Below are positions 39,839 to 50,039 of a DNA stretch of 64,000 nt, piece by piece (position 1 is the first letter of the stretch; every line of letters starts with the position of its first letter). The stretch covers positions 16,183,194 to 16,247,193 of the forward strand of contig OX328102.1 in assembly GCA_946811185.2 (NCBI GenBank). Direction: 5' to 3'. Both the position numbers and the translations under genes were made by a program. This DNA is from Hippopus hippopus (taxonomy: Eukaryota > Mollusca > Bivalvia > Cardiida > Cardiidae). Under the pieces are notes generated by a model. It worked only from the letters and a program-made list of their open reading frames with translations, made no database searches and had not been told where the DNA came from.

Positions 39839-40224
39839 ATGATGTGACAATGACAATGAAGGTATAAGTTGTTAGAAACGAATATAGAAGGATACTATAT
39901 GTAATCGGAGAAAAAAATGACAGCAAAATATTACAAGGATATCATTGAAATAAGGTTACAAATTTTCCTGTATAAACAGAAGTGTGATTACGAGCGTATT
40001 TCCTGTAATCAGTTTGTAGGCCGCTACGCGCTCTATACGAATATATTAAAATGACCTTTTTAAATAGGGAGGAAAAAAACAAAATTGCAATGTAAAGGTT
40101 TTTTCTGCTTGAATGTTTCAGAAAAATGATGGGCAGTGTTTGCCTATAGTTGTCTGGTTAGACTTTTCACGTCCCGTAAAGCCTGATATAGGCCTAGAGC
40201 TACACTGTCCGCCACAGGACTTGT

Positions 40225-40441
40225 TCACCCCCAGGCTGCTAAGCGCGACTCACTGACCTTTTGCGGACACTGTAGATCAAGATCAGACTGCACAGAACGT
40301 GCAGTCTGATCTTTGATCTACACTGTCCGATAGGGACACATTTTTTGCCCAAAAGTACCTATTAAATAGCAAAATTTGGGATTTTTACTATTGTCTTTAA
40401 AGTTTCATTTCACTCATATAGCAGGAGATAGGTAAGTTAAG
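40225..40441. repeat. R2 MITE
   Basis: CCCCAGGCTGCTAAGCGCGA, palindrome GATCAGACTGCACAGAACGT / GCAGTCTGATC, and tail TATTAAATAGC...CTCATATAGCAGG. Confidence 0.8.
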
Positions 40442-40524
40442 ACAGATGGGGAAATCCCGCAAGGCCAAAAAATTGCAATGTTCAGGGTGCTATTTCATAA
40501 AATCATAACATTTCACAAAATAAC

Positions 40525-40583
40525 GGACAGTCTAGATCTAAGATCAGACTGCATGTTTTTTGTAGTCTGATCTTGATTTCCTC
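40525..40583. repeat. R2 MITE palindrome fragment
   Basis: GGACAGTCTAGATCTAAGAT through TAGTCTGATCTTGATTTCC. Confidence 0.65.
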
Positions 40584-40729
40584 TCTCTCAAAAGTGTGTC
40601 TGATAATATTGACATTAATCGACTTAGTTCATGTGGGAGAGCAGCAAAAATTCCATCTGAGGACCAATGGTAGTCAATGCGAGAAACGACGTGGTTCACT
40701 ACTATTTTACAGCTTAGCACTGACTAAAG

Positions 40730-41101
40730 TTAAAGTAACAATAAGGGCAAAAAGTAACCAAACCGATATTTAAATGCATTTGAATTTATATCATACCCTT
40801 TAAAAGTATGGAAATTATTGTGAAGATGACAGTCTGTCATTGTACGGTCGGTCCAAGTGTTAGTCGCTGACAGAGAAATTAATTTCATAACTAGGTTAAA
40901 ACCTGCCAGGTAGCTGTGTCTTTTGTTTACTTTTTGCCTAATTTTTAAATTCTTTTTTCTGCCAGCGACTAACATATGGCCCGACTACACGATAAAAGAC
41001 TGTCATCTCCACAATATTTTCCATAATTTTAAGTGGTATGAATTAAATTCAAATGTATTATGACACCTGCTTTGATATTTTGGCCTTTACTGGGCCTTTA
41101 A
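40730..41101. repeat. R5 long inverted repeat
   Basis: Arms: TTTAAATGCATTTGAATTTA opposite TTAAATTCAAATGTATTATG, and ATTATTGTGAAGATGACAGT opposite GACTGTCATCTCCACAATAT. The right end is TTTACTGGGCCTTTAA. Confidence 0.75.
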
Positions 41102-41134
41102 TGTAGATTAGGAGTTCTGTTCTTAGAAAAGTTT

Positions 41135-41235
41135 TGTTTGTTTATTTGGTGTTTAACGCCGTTTCAATATTATTCCAGTTATATAAATGCCACAGCGGTT
41201 AGTACACCGATTCAAGCTTTCCTAGAATTTCTTTT
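41135..41235 (-). repeat. SINE 3' fragment
   Basis: TTGGTGTTTAACGCCGTTTC, TTATATAAATGCCACAGCGG: the 3' end of the SINE family in reverse. Confidence 0.6.
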
Positions 41236-41349
41236 ACTAGCATTCTTATTTTATTGGTCATGTAAATGGTCACCATGATGACACGTAAGAACAGGTCGGA
41301 AGGCTCAAACAGAGAACAACGTGGAGAAAGGCCAATGAGAAAGAAAGAA

Positions 41350-41555
41350 ATGAGCCATGCTCTGTGAAAAAAGGATTTAATGCATCTTTGACTTAGTAGA
41401 CCCAGGCTTAGGCACGAGGTAGAATAATCCATCAACATGTAGAAAATTTACCTCTAGCAATGACTTTTGGCCCAAGTCAGCCTGCGAGGACTAGTCAGGC
41501 TGACATTGGTGGATACTTTTTGCAGACACAGATAAACCTTTTCACAGAGTATGAC
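41350..41555. repeat. R3 repeat, shortened
   Basis: GAGCCATGCTCTGTGAAAAA, CAAGTCAGCCTGCGAGGACT and CTTTTCACAGAGTATGACTT. An R1 copy begins at its right end. Confidence 0.8.
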
Positions 41556-41785
41556 TTAAATCTTTACCAAACGACAAAATTTTGGACTTGTCCAAATTGA
41601 AATCATTTGCAGACGACAAAATAAACATGACTCAAAAATTGAAACTTGACTTTAGAAGAGTAGAAAACATTTTGGGAAAAGGAGAAAATGCTGGTTACCA
41701 GCATTTTCTCCTTTTCCCAAAGTGTTTTCAGAAGGCTTCTTCCTCTGCGTCGTAAACAACCAGGGATTGTTTGGTAAAGGGTTAG
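41556..41785. mobile_element. R1 MITE, well-preserved copy
   Basis: TTAAATCTTTACCAAACGAC on the left, GGATTGTTTGGTAAAGGGTT on the right. The central palindrome of more than 60 bp is almost perfect. Confidence 0.85.
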
Positions 41786-41820
41786 ATGTATGCAATGATT
41801 GGAAAATGTTGGAAGATGCT

Positions 41821-42032
41821 TTAACCCCTAGGCTGCTAAGCACGACTCACTGACCTTTTACGGACAGTGTAGATCAAGATCAGACTGCACAGAACGTGCA
41901 GTCTGATCTTGGATCTACGCTGTCCGATAAGGAGATATTTTTCTCAAAAGAAAAAGTTTGAAACACCATTATTCCGATTTTTACTATCGGCTTAAAAGTT
42001 TCATTTAACTTATTTAGCGGGATAAGGGTTAA
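41821..42032. mobile_element. R2 MITE, full copy with TTAA ends
   Basis: Reference for R2: TTAACCCCTAGGCTGCTAAG ... TTTAGCGGGATAAGGGTTAA. Central palindrome GTAGATCAAGATCAGACTGC / ACGTGCAGTCTGATCTTGGA with several GATC sites. TTAA at both ends and ends starting CCC again suggest a piggyBac-type origin. 212 bp. Confidence 0.85.
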
Positions 42033-42516
42033 GTCTATGATGAAGAAAGGAGGACTGACTGAAAGAGTCGCATTGAGGCCATTCAGTGCCAAGCCCCCGA
42101 AGAGGAGAAGTTTAAATTTCTTAGAATGTACGAGTATAGATCTAGCTCGAAATAATAATTGCTTCAGATCTTTTCACAGTCACATTCTTGAAAAACGTAA
42201 TCGTCAACAGCATATTGATGAGCCCGGCCTAAGCGAAATATCGCCGGATCATAGTGGATATACATATTCATGCATACATGCATGATCTTTGTAATAGTTG
42301 GTGTATCATCTGCAAACTTCCGCCGAAGACACGTTTTTTTTTTCTTTTGTTCAATCAGCGAAATAAACAATACATGCTAAACAGAAATAAAGTCTAATAA
42401 TGAATAAACATAAAACCGTTACCAGGGGACCAATCAGCAATTCCAGATACTTCCCGTCGGAGCAATCACTATGTCAGTAAGATGTCTGTAACGTTGAGTG
42501 CATAGTTTTATGACAT

Positions 42517-42928
42517 TTAACCCTTGCGCTGCTAAGCGTGACTCACTGACCTTTTGCGGACAGTGTCGATCAAGATCAGACTACACATAACGTGCAGTCT
42601 GGGTCCAAATTCACCAATCATTCTGAATAACGTTCTTAGTCTTATTTTCCAAGATTTTCTAAATTTGAATGTAACACAACTTCTCATTGGCTATACCATT
42701 TGGTTTTAGCCAATCACAAAATGTGTTACTTTCAAATGTAGAAAATGTTTGAGAATAAGTCTAAGAATGTTCTTAGGAATGGTTGGTGAATACGGGCCCT
42801 GATCTTGGACCTACACTGTCCAATAAGGAGGAATTTGCCCCCAAAAACAACCGTTGAAAAGGCGACATTTGGGTTTTTACTATCGGCCTGAAAGTTTTAT
42901 TTAAATTACTTAGCAGGTTAAGGATTAA
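42517..42928. mobile_element. R2 MITE interrupted by an R4 MITE
   Basis: R2 left half 42517-42601, R4 insert 42602-42798, R2 right half 42799-42928 ending TTAGCAGGTTAAGGATTAA. Removing the insert and one CTG restores the R2 palindrome CAGTCTGATCTTGG. Confidence 0.88.
42602..42798. mobile_element. R4 Harbinger-like MITE nested in R2, CTG duplication
   Basis: Ends GGTCCAAATTCACCAAT and the complement of GGTTGGTGAATACGGGCC. CTG at 42599-42601 and 42799-42801 is the target duplication. Inner arms TGTAACACAACTTCTCATTG / CACAAAATGTGTTAC. Confidence 0.85.
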
Positions 42929-43054
42929 CAGTGTAATATATACCGGTAACGGTCTCTACTGAAGTAAAGATTCTTGTGACTGATCCCCCAAAACACGTGG
43001 AATGCATTTACGAAAGAAAAAAAAAAAAACAGTTCGTAAGAGGAAGAGGAAAGG

Positions 43055-43322
43055 AATTGAGCATGCTCTGTTATAAGGGAACTTGATGCATTTGCGAAAA
43101 GTATCGACCCACGTCAGCCTGCGCAGTCCGCGCAGGCTGACAGGGGCCGAAACTTTTCGCTATCTTTAAATTTTCTGCATGTCAAAGGATAATTCTACCT
43201 CATGATTCAGTAGGTTGTTTGACAAAATGGATTTTAAGGATCTATGATTAGGTTATGTCTTGCTCGGTATAATGCATCACGGAGATGCATTAAGCCCTTT
43301 TTTGCCAGAGCATGTCTCATAT
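43055..43322. repeat. R3 repeat, full length
   Basis: Central CAGCCTGCGCAGTCCGCGCA then GGCTGAC; also ATAATGCATCACGGAGATGC and the right end CAGAGCATGTCTCA. Confidence 0.85.
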
Positions 43323-43384
43323 GCATGTAATTTCATGTAACCATTTCATCACTAAAGGTGAGATCAGGGGCTTGCAGACGGAAT

Positions 43385-43442
43385 ATGCCCAAATCAGACT
43401 GCACAGAACGTGCGGTCTGATCTTGGATCTTTACCGTCAGCT
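43385..43442. repeat. R2 MITE palindrome fragment
   Basis: CAAATCAGACTGCACAGAAC then GTGCGGTCTGATCTTGGATC. Confidence 0.65.
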
Positions 43443-43507
43443 TTTCTTGTCAATCCTGCACAATAAAAGTCCGAGTTTCAGGACACTGTACTTTAAGCCG
43501 TCGACTT

Positions 43508-44060
43508 TATATAAGCCATGCTCTATGAAAAGGTGTTTAATGCATCTGCAAAAAGTATCGACCAAGTCAGCCTGCGCAGTCCGCGCAGGCTGACCTGGGT
43601 CGAAACTTTTTGCTGTTGGTAAATTTTCTGCATGCCCAAGGATCATTCTACAAGGGCGTAGCGCCCATTACGCGCAATACGTATAAAAGAGGTTGAAACT
43701 ATAATATTTTTTTAATCCGAAGATGAGTGACAAATTATTGCAAGAAAAATGCTTTCAAAAACATGCCAGAACCCACCATTTCACATCTAAATTCTCAACA
43801 TTTTCGGTGGGAGAGCCTCCTATCCTCCCCCACCCCCATCTCCCGCTCCCACCCTCATCAACTCCTTCTGCCATCGGCACTTCGTACCTCAGTTTGCGTA
43901 AATATATTTCAATTCCGGCTACGGCTATGTTCTCCATCAGGAATCAGCCGGTTGTTACACAAAATTGATTTCACGGATCTATAATTATGAAATGAATTGG
44001 TTGGTATAATGGATCACGCAGATGTATTAAACCCCCGTTTGCCAGAGCGCACTCCATACA
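43508..44060. repeat. R3 repeat split by another insertion
   Basis: Left part 43508-43652 ends in GGATCATTCTAC. The R3 sequence resumes at about 43940 (CAGCCGGTTGTTACACAAAA) and ends GCCAGAGCGCACTCC. The insert of about 290 bp is listed separately. Confidence 0.75.
43653..43938. mobile_element. Insertion with GGGCGTAGCGCCC end, inside R3
   Basis: Begins AAGGGCGTAGCGCCCATTAC then GCGCAATACG, a motif that recurs twice at 63.5-63.7 kb, and includes a pyrimidine-rich CCCCCACCCCCATCTCCC stretch. Family unknown to me. Short ORFs here have no similarity. Confidence 0.5.
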
Positions 44061-44095
44061 TCTGGCGCAGAAAGAGTTCACAGAAAAATAACTGG

Positions 44096-44235
44096 GAATA
44101 AGATGTCTGTAACGTCAAATGAATCACTTTATCTCATTCTACTATGTAAATAACGGTCAGGTCTCCATTGCGAGACAGATCTAGTGACTGATCCATATAA
44201 AACAAGTGGAATCTATCTAAATAATGGAAGATTGC
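44096..44235. repeat. Diverged duplicate of the 42475-43010 region
   Basis: AAGATGTCTGTAACGT, AATAACGGTC...TCTC and GTGACTGATCC...AAAACAAGTGGAAT match the sequence flanking the R2 at 42517-42928, without the R2. Confidence 0.5.
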
Positions 44236-44372
44236 CCAGTGACAGCATGTCATATCTGCCATTTGAGAAATAGAACAGAACCTTATAATCCGCACTAGGC
44301 TAAGATATCAAACGGTATCTTAATGTAGTACATCTCTCATTCCGATTTTCTTTGCTTTTAACATCATGGGAC

Positions 44373-44853
44373 CGAGCCCTGGTAGCTCAGTCGGTAGCGT
44401 ACAGAACTTGAGAACAGGGGATCGCTGGTTCGATCCCGGCCCGGCCAATCTCCCTCCAAGGATTGATGATAGCCATTGCGACAGGATTCATTCCTCTCTT
44501 ACCGCTGACCATTGTTTTTTAAACATATTTATTCTATATCGATTGAGAAACAAGTTCTTGCTACTTATACTTATATCTCTCGATTTTGCTTCTGGAAACT
44601 ACACCAGTTCTCGCGCCGAATATGTGGGCCAATGAAAGGTCCCAAAGTTGACACCCGCTCCTGGGAATCGAACTTGGAACCTTATGATTACAAGGCCGAC
44701 GCCCTACCTCACATACACGGACATCACACACCATTTTTATGTCAGGAGCACTGGTAAAAGAAACTCCAGGAAAGCGTGGATAGGTGCACTGGTCGCAGCA
44801 ATATAACTGAAATAATGTTGAGAACGGCGTTAAACACTATACAATCAATCAAT
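44373..44853 (+). repeat. tRNA-derived SINE with clear A and B boxes
   Basis: Head: CCTGGTAGCTCAGTCGGTAG (box A) and GGTTCGATCCCGGC (box B), both close to RNA polymerase III consensus. Body words AGGATTGATGATAGCCATTG, CGACAGGATTCATTCCTCTC and tail ATAATGTTGAGAACGGCG then TTAAAC. The middle (about 44520-44750) carries extra sequence with a second reversed tRNA-like stretch (TCCTGGGAATCGAAC near 44660), so this may be two SINEs joined. Not a functional tRNA gene. Confidence 0.75.
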
Positions 44854-45182
44854 TTAACATCATGGGAAGGATGAATTGGCAAACAGACAGAAGGTCAGTT
44901 TATGACAATTTTATTAAATGACCTTCGAGAGTGACCCTATTCAACAACAAAAAACACAGTAATGCGCCTCTTTCATCAAGAAAAACAAAATGTACCAAAC
45001 TATTCTGAATCATACATAATTATAGGCGTTATGGCTCGGACACACTGGTTTTTAAAAATTTCATCATTTGACATTTAAATGTAACATTGACTTAGTTTAC
45101 GACCTCCCCATGGGAAAGATTAAAATTTACATTTTTACTTGAAAATGAGAGGAAAGGTGTTCAGTAGTTTTAAGACCAACAC

Positions 45183-45557
45183 TAACCCTTGACCAAATGG
45201 TCCTGTGTGTGAACGACTCTGAGGAAGACTGCTTTTGAAGGCATTGTGAGAAAAGAAGAAAATGCTAGTAACCAGCATTTTCTTCTTTCCCAAATTTGCT
45301 TTCTATCCTACCAAAGCCATATTAAATCACCGGACTAGCATTTGATTTGTCAAATGCTTTCAATTAGGACCTGAGGAAGACGGGTTTTGAAAGCATTGTG
45401 GGAAAAGGAGAAAATGCTGGTAACCAGCATTTTCTCCTTTTTCCAAAAAAGCTTTCTACCCTATCAAAGCCATATCCAATCACCGGAGCAGCATTTGATT
45501 TGTCAAATAGTTTCGATTAGGATGTTTTTCATAATTTTGTCGTTTTGTAAGGAGTTA
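45183..45557. mobile_element. R1 MITE with tandemly duplicated core (dimer)
   Basis: One left end (TAACCCTTGACCAAATGG) and one right end (GTCGTTTTGTAAGGAGTTA) enclose two consecutive core units of about 155 bp. Each runs CTGAGGAAGAC ... AAATGCTRGTAACCAGCATTT ... CAATTAGGA / CGATTAGGA. Confidence 0.88.
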
Positions 45558-45734
45558 CCTAGAAGTAATAACGGGATGGATAGGCTAAAATTGTGACAAT
45601 TCTATCAATTGATACTGATGTTTGGCATTGACCATGGACAAATCTGACCATATGATTCTCTTGACACTTTCAATTTTCAAGCAGTACAATTCAGCCATAT
45701 CATTTTAAACTCTCTAAATTTGAACAACTCTAAA

Positions 45735-46008
45735 AATATAATTGAGATAGGCTCAGGTGAAAAAGGGTTTAATGCTTCCCCGTAATGCATTGTACCAAGC
45801 AAGATATCACATTATTAGCAATTCATAAAATCCACTTTGTCCAACAACCGACAAAATTATGAGGTAGAGTGGTCCTTTGGCATACAGAAAATTGGCTGAT
45901 AGCAAAAAGTTTCGGCCCAGGTCAGCCTGCGCAGACTGCGCAGGCTGACTTGGGTCGATACTTTTTGCAGATGCATTAAGCCCCCTTTTCACAGACCATG
46001 ACTCAAAT
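45735..46008. repeat. R3 repeat, full length
   Basis: GGCTCAGGTGAAAAAGGGTT to CACAGACCATGACTCA with CAGCCTGCGCAGACTGCGCA then GGCTGAC. Confidence 0.85.
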
Positions 46009-46254
46009 TATTATCCTTTGATAAAGAGTTAAAGTTATGATGGCACGATCGATAACACTTCCCGGAATGACAAACTAAATATTCTCTGTAGATTACCATA
46101 TGATGCACGATTCTGGGAATTCAACGGTCTCAGTTTGACAATGACCACATGATAAAATAAATCACCTCATATCTTTTGTGCATCCTGTAGTATTGTGGTA
46201 AAACGCTTTTCATCTCTGTACAGGATCTGTCCGAGATGGTTTGATTTGATTTGA

Positions 46255-46469
46255 TTTCATATTTATCCTGCTAAATAACGGGAATGAAACTTTCAAGCCG
46301 ATAGTAAAAACCCACATTTTGCTATTTCAAAGGGTTTTTTTTCGGGGAAAGATATCTCCTTATCGGACAGTGTAGATCCAAGATCAGACTGTACGTTCTG
46401 TGCAGTCTGATCTTGATCTACACTGTCCGCAAAAGGTCGTTGAGCCGCGCTTAGCAGCCTAGGGGTTAA
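46255..46469. mobile_element. R2 MITE, reverse orientation
   Basis: Runs TATTTATCCTGCTAAATAAC to TTAGCAGCCTAGGGGTTAA with palindrome GATCAGACTGTACGTTCTGT / GCAGTCTGATC. Confidence 0.85.
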
Positions 46470-46575
46470 TAGTGTTTTACTGCGCTTTCAACAATATTTC
46501 AGTCATATAAGGATGACAGCTCACATTTTCATGTATTTCCTGGATTCCATTAGTACTAGGCTAGGGCTCTGATGT
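46470..46575 (-). repeat. SINE 3' fragment
   Basis: TTTCAACAATATTTCAGTCA and ATGTATTTCCTGGATT match the SINE 3' end in reverse. Confidence 0.5.
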
Positions 46576-46718
46576 TTCTTGCCAAAGGACATGCCCTAGA
46601 TGAAGATAGATGTTCGATATGAAACAAACATGTACACACAGAGCATTCACTCACTTTATTCTTATCTACATTATGCTACAAATAAGTAATAAGCAAGAAG
46701 AAGTTCAACGCCTATTGT

Positions 46719-46948
46719 AACAGACTTTTCACCAAACGACAAAATTTCCTACCTTACCAAATTCAAAGAATTTGCAGACGATAATTCAAATGAAGCTCAG
46801 TTTCTGATTTCTGGCTTTGTTGGGGTAGAATACATTGTGGGAAAAGGAGAAAATGATAGAAAAAGCATTTTCTCCTTTTCCCACAATGTTTTTAAAAGCC
46901 CTCCTTTTCAGCGTCGTTAGAACTCGGGGTTGTATGGCAAAGGCTTAA
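46719..46948. repeat. R1 MITE
   Basis: CTTTTCACCAAACGACAAAA on the left, palindrome GGGAAAAGGAGAAAATGATA / GCATTTTCTCCTTTTCCCAC, right end GTATGGCAAAGGCTTAA. Confidence 0.82.
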
Positions 46949-47194
46949 AAATGTTACAGCCTTTTTTCGTCTATTTATCTTCATGGGTTAATTGTTTTCT
47001 TATGGTTGCATGACCGCGTGCAATATGGATGCTTCGTAATGCATTTCCAACTTTACCAATCCATTTTTACGTCACATGATCCTTGTCCATTATGTACTAC
47101 ATGTATTGGCAAAGCAAAGATTTCTTGAGGTTTCACGTTCACCTTTAACTCTGCAACAGGACTAAATCTTGGACCTGTTGATGATGCCCAGGGC

Positions 47195-47445
47195 GTCCAA
47201 ATTCTTTCCCGAAGGATTGATGATAGTCATTGCAACAGGACCCATACCTCTATAACTGATGAACATTAATTCAACAAAGTGCTAATGTGGGAAAGTATCC
47301 AGTGTCTTGGAAAGAATGTAGTGCAAAGTACTTGTAAACGAAATTCCTGGAAAGCATGGAAAATGACATCTGGCGCCTTCATTTACCAGTAACAAATAAT
47401 GTTAAAAACGGCTAAAAGCACTTAACAAGCAAACAAACGTATTTT
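47195..47445 (+). repeat. SINE, 5' head missing
   Basis: GAAGGATTGATGATAGTCAT, GTGGGAAAGTATCCAGTGTC, AACGAAATTCCTGGAAAGCA and tail AATAATGTTAAAAACGGC. Confidence 0.65.
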
Positions 47446-47461
47446 TTAAACCCCTGTCACA

Positions 47462-47830
47462 CTAAGGCGGCGATCCCACGGCGTCCAATGAAAATGCAGA
47501 ACGCCTAGATACGCCCATTACGATGGCAAGCATCGCCAAAGCAACGCAGTGACATCTCCGATAGACGCGTCTAGAACGCAGGGCGACGGCGCAAACTTTG
47601 AGCATGCAGAAAATAAACGCCGTTGCTCGGCGTTCTGATAAGAATGCAGTGGAATAACAGCGAGGACGCCCTAGCAGCGCAGTAGTGTCTCCTACAACGC
47701 TACAGGAACTCCGCCGGCGCCCACAGAGGTCGCAGTGCGAACGCTGTGGTTCTTGGTGGCGCTTGTACGGAGATTGTACGGCGTTCTCTGAGATGTTACT
47801 GCGTCTCTTTTGCGCTAAGCCTATGTTGCG
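47462..47830. other. GC-rich block of unknown nature
   Basis: Contains repeated GGCG/ACGCC words (CGGCGATCCCACGGCGTCC, AGAACGCCTAGATACGCCC, CGGCGTTCTGATAAGAATGC). The 129-residue minus-strand ORF has a skewed Arg/Ser/Cys composition and no recognisable domain, so I treat this as a repeat rather than a gene. Confidence 0.35.
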
Positions 47831-47869
47831 GGAATCAACTATATAAACCAAAAGAACGGTATTAGAGAT

Positions 47870-48780
47870 TTAATGTCTAACGCATTGATATTTATAATTC
47901 GTAGACGGTAATGCAGCCCTCATTTCCGTTTAAGTAAGAATACAATAAACGGCTAAAGTTTGGGTAAAAAGGAAAGGAGAAAATCTCGTCTGCAAGACGG
48001 CATTTAAAGTCGTCTCTATTTACGTCGTTATTCTGTGCATATGTATATGTCTATGAACAGAGTGCGGTATGTATTCTTAAACGTCGATATCGTGTCGTGT
48101 ATATACACAAACATTCACAAACAACAACACATAATGAAAAACAAGAATTTCAGAATTACTTTAAATGTATTTTAAGATTGTAGTTTGACGTTTGTAAAAT
48201 TGATTTTACTTTTGATTTAGATATCTCTGCCGGAAAACCACTGGGTTTGATCCTTGCCAAGTGACACTCTGTCCCCGCTTTACTTACAGACAGCAATGGA
48301 CCCTGCATCTACGGTTCAACAAGGTAAAAACAACATACGGTGTCGCACCATTGCTGGACTGCTTCCGGGTCGTAGTAGGTCAAAAGTAGTCCCATGTGAA
48401 ATTTTGCAGAAGCACTTTTGTTGCGCTGTTTAATGGAGCTTAGAGGACCTGGGGGCCTATAACTTAGATTTGCTTCAAATTTAGGCAGTGGGGGACCACT
48501 TAGATATGTTTTTATTGTATATTGACTGGATTATTTTGTGTCAGTGGAGGAACAAAAATTTGGGTTCATGGCCGTGAACAGGTGTTTTGAGAGGACAAAT
48601 TCTAGGGTGCCTGTGTTTATTGAGATTTAGCGAAAAACGAAATCGGCTGACATGCTGGTTTCAGTCCGATCATTTCTTCCTTTTATATATCTGGCGTCCC
48701 GAATTTCCGGACTAGAAAGGATAGAGAAATTTTTCCTCTGTCAAGTGGATTGCTAACAAACGATCCGCCGTTTTTTACGA
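47870..48780. other. Intergenic stretch, one possible small exon
   Basis: CTTTACTTACAG at about 48282-48293 precedes ATGGACCCTGCATCTACGG and a donor-like CAAG/GTAAAA at about 48323. No further support, so not called as a gene. Confidence 0.25.
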
Positions 48781-48950
48781 CCCATAGGCTTTTGAAAACA
48801 TCATAGGAAAGGAGAATTTGCCATTTAGTAGCATTTCCTGTGTCCCTAAAAAAACAACAACAAATCCTGCGCATTTTGCCTCAATAAAATTTTGGTCTTC
48901 AAACACGTTCGATGTGGACGAGTCAAAAATATAGTCGTCTGGTAAGTTCA
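48780..48950. repeat. R1 MITE, degraded
   Basis: GCTTTTGAAAACATCATAGG, GTAGCATTTCCTGTGTCCC and ATATAGTCGTCTGGTAAG. Confidence 0.6.
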
Positions 48951-49176
48951 ATCCTTTATCAGACGAAAAAATTTGAAAGGTGTCCTAGATTGAAAGGTTT
49001 GCAGACAACAAATTGAATTGGATCAAATGATAGGATATGCATTAGAAAGGGTAGAAAACATTTTGGGAAAAGGAGAAAATGCTGGTTACCAGCATTTTCT
49101 CCTTTTCCCAAAATGTTTTCAAAGGCCCTTTCATCAGGATCATTTAAACGCAGGATTGCGCAGTAAAAAAGCTTAA
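48950..49176. repeat. R1 MITE
   Basis: Almost perfect central palindrome GAAAACATTTTGGGAAAAGG / CCTTTTCCCAAAATGTTTTC; ends are more diverged. Confidence 0.85.
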
Positions 49177-49420
49177 CTACTCTGTATTTACGCTGTAATT
49201 CAGTGCAGATCTCTTATTTAGTCTGCTTCTTATCTGTCCCTGGAGAGATTTTTCTCCGGTAAGTGAACAGAAAATTGGATATATATAAAAAGGGCAAATA
49301 AAAGTTGGTATAATTGAATTTTCTAATCGGCCAATGTCGTCTTCTTTTCGATTTTGAAAACATGCGAGAAGTCGATTGTATCGCTATTACTAAGTTATAT
49401 GTGTTGCATGGATGTTTAAT

Positions 49421-49548
49421 GATAATGATAATAATCGATAATTGTTATGATAATGATGATGATGATGAAGAAGAAATGATAATGATAATAATCGATAATT
49501 ATTATAATAATGATGATGATGATGATTAACATTATCATCATCATCCAA
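49421..49548. repeat. (GATAAT/GATGAT)n microsatellite
   Basis: Two near-identical blocks (GATAATGATAATAATCGATA) separated by GATGATGATGATGAAGAAGA, then ATTATCATCATCATCC, the complement. The poly-Ile, poly-His and poly-Asp ORFs across it are artefacts. Confidence 0.9.
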
Positions 49549-49604
49549 TAGACAAGGCAGAAGAAGAAAACCAAAAAATACCATCCCTTAGGCCTAATCA
49601 TTTT

Positions 49605-50035
49605 TGAATATTGTGGGAGAAGGACTTTTTTTTTTCCAGAAATCAGATGGAACCCCCCCCCCATACAATTTCCAAAGCTACTCCTTACACAAACGTAAAA
49701 AAGCTTGAATTCTGCATGGCAATGGGTTATCACAGCAAGGCATTCAATTAGCTGGGTTAGAATAGTGATTTTTATGCAGTCGATAAGCATAGATTTAGAA
49801 ACAGGATTGATTTTTTTCTTTTCCTGAAACTCATTGCCTGCTGCAAACGCAACGCCTTTTTTTTCAGCTGACGACCTTTTAGAAATGTAATTGCAAAAGG
49901 TGAACTTGCTCGTAAGAAGCGGCAACTTTTTTATAACATTGTGACAAAAGAAAAAATGGGCCTCAGAAAGAAATTCTTCTTTTGTAACATCCGCATTTCT
50001 GTCTAAAATTGTCGTGTGGTAAAAGGTTAAACATT
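49605..50035. repeat. R1-like remnants
   Basis: Only short R1 words remain (TATTGTGGGAGAAGGA, ACATTGTGACAAAAG, GTCGTGTGGTAAAAGGTTAA). Otherwise nothing recognised. Confidence 0.35.
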
Positions 50036-50039
50036 TATC

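Noticed and set aside
44373..44450. tRNA gene suggested by box A and box B words
   Set aside because: The acceptor stem does not close and the sequence runs into a SINE body shared with other loci; it is a SINE head.
47462..47851. 129-codon minus-strand ORF
   Set aside because: Skewed composition from a GC-rich repeat-like block, no domain and no splice support.
48282..48325. Micro-exon encoding MDPASTVQQ
   Set aside because: Good-looking acceptor and donor but no partner exon or homology; left as a note only.
49416..49925. 169-codon minus-strand ORF ending in poly-Ile/Asp/Tyr
   Set aside because: It runs through a GAT/AAT microsatellite; the remainder has no recognisable similarity.
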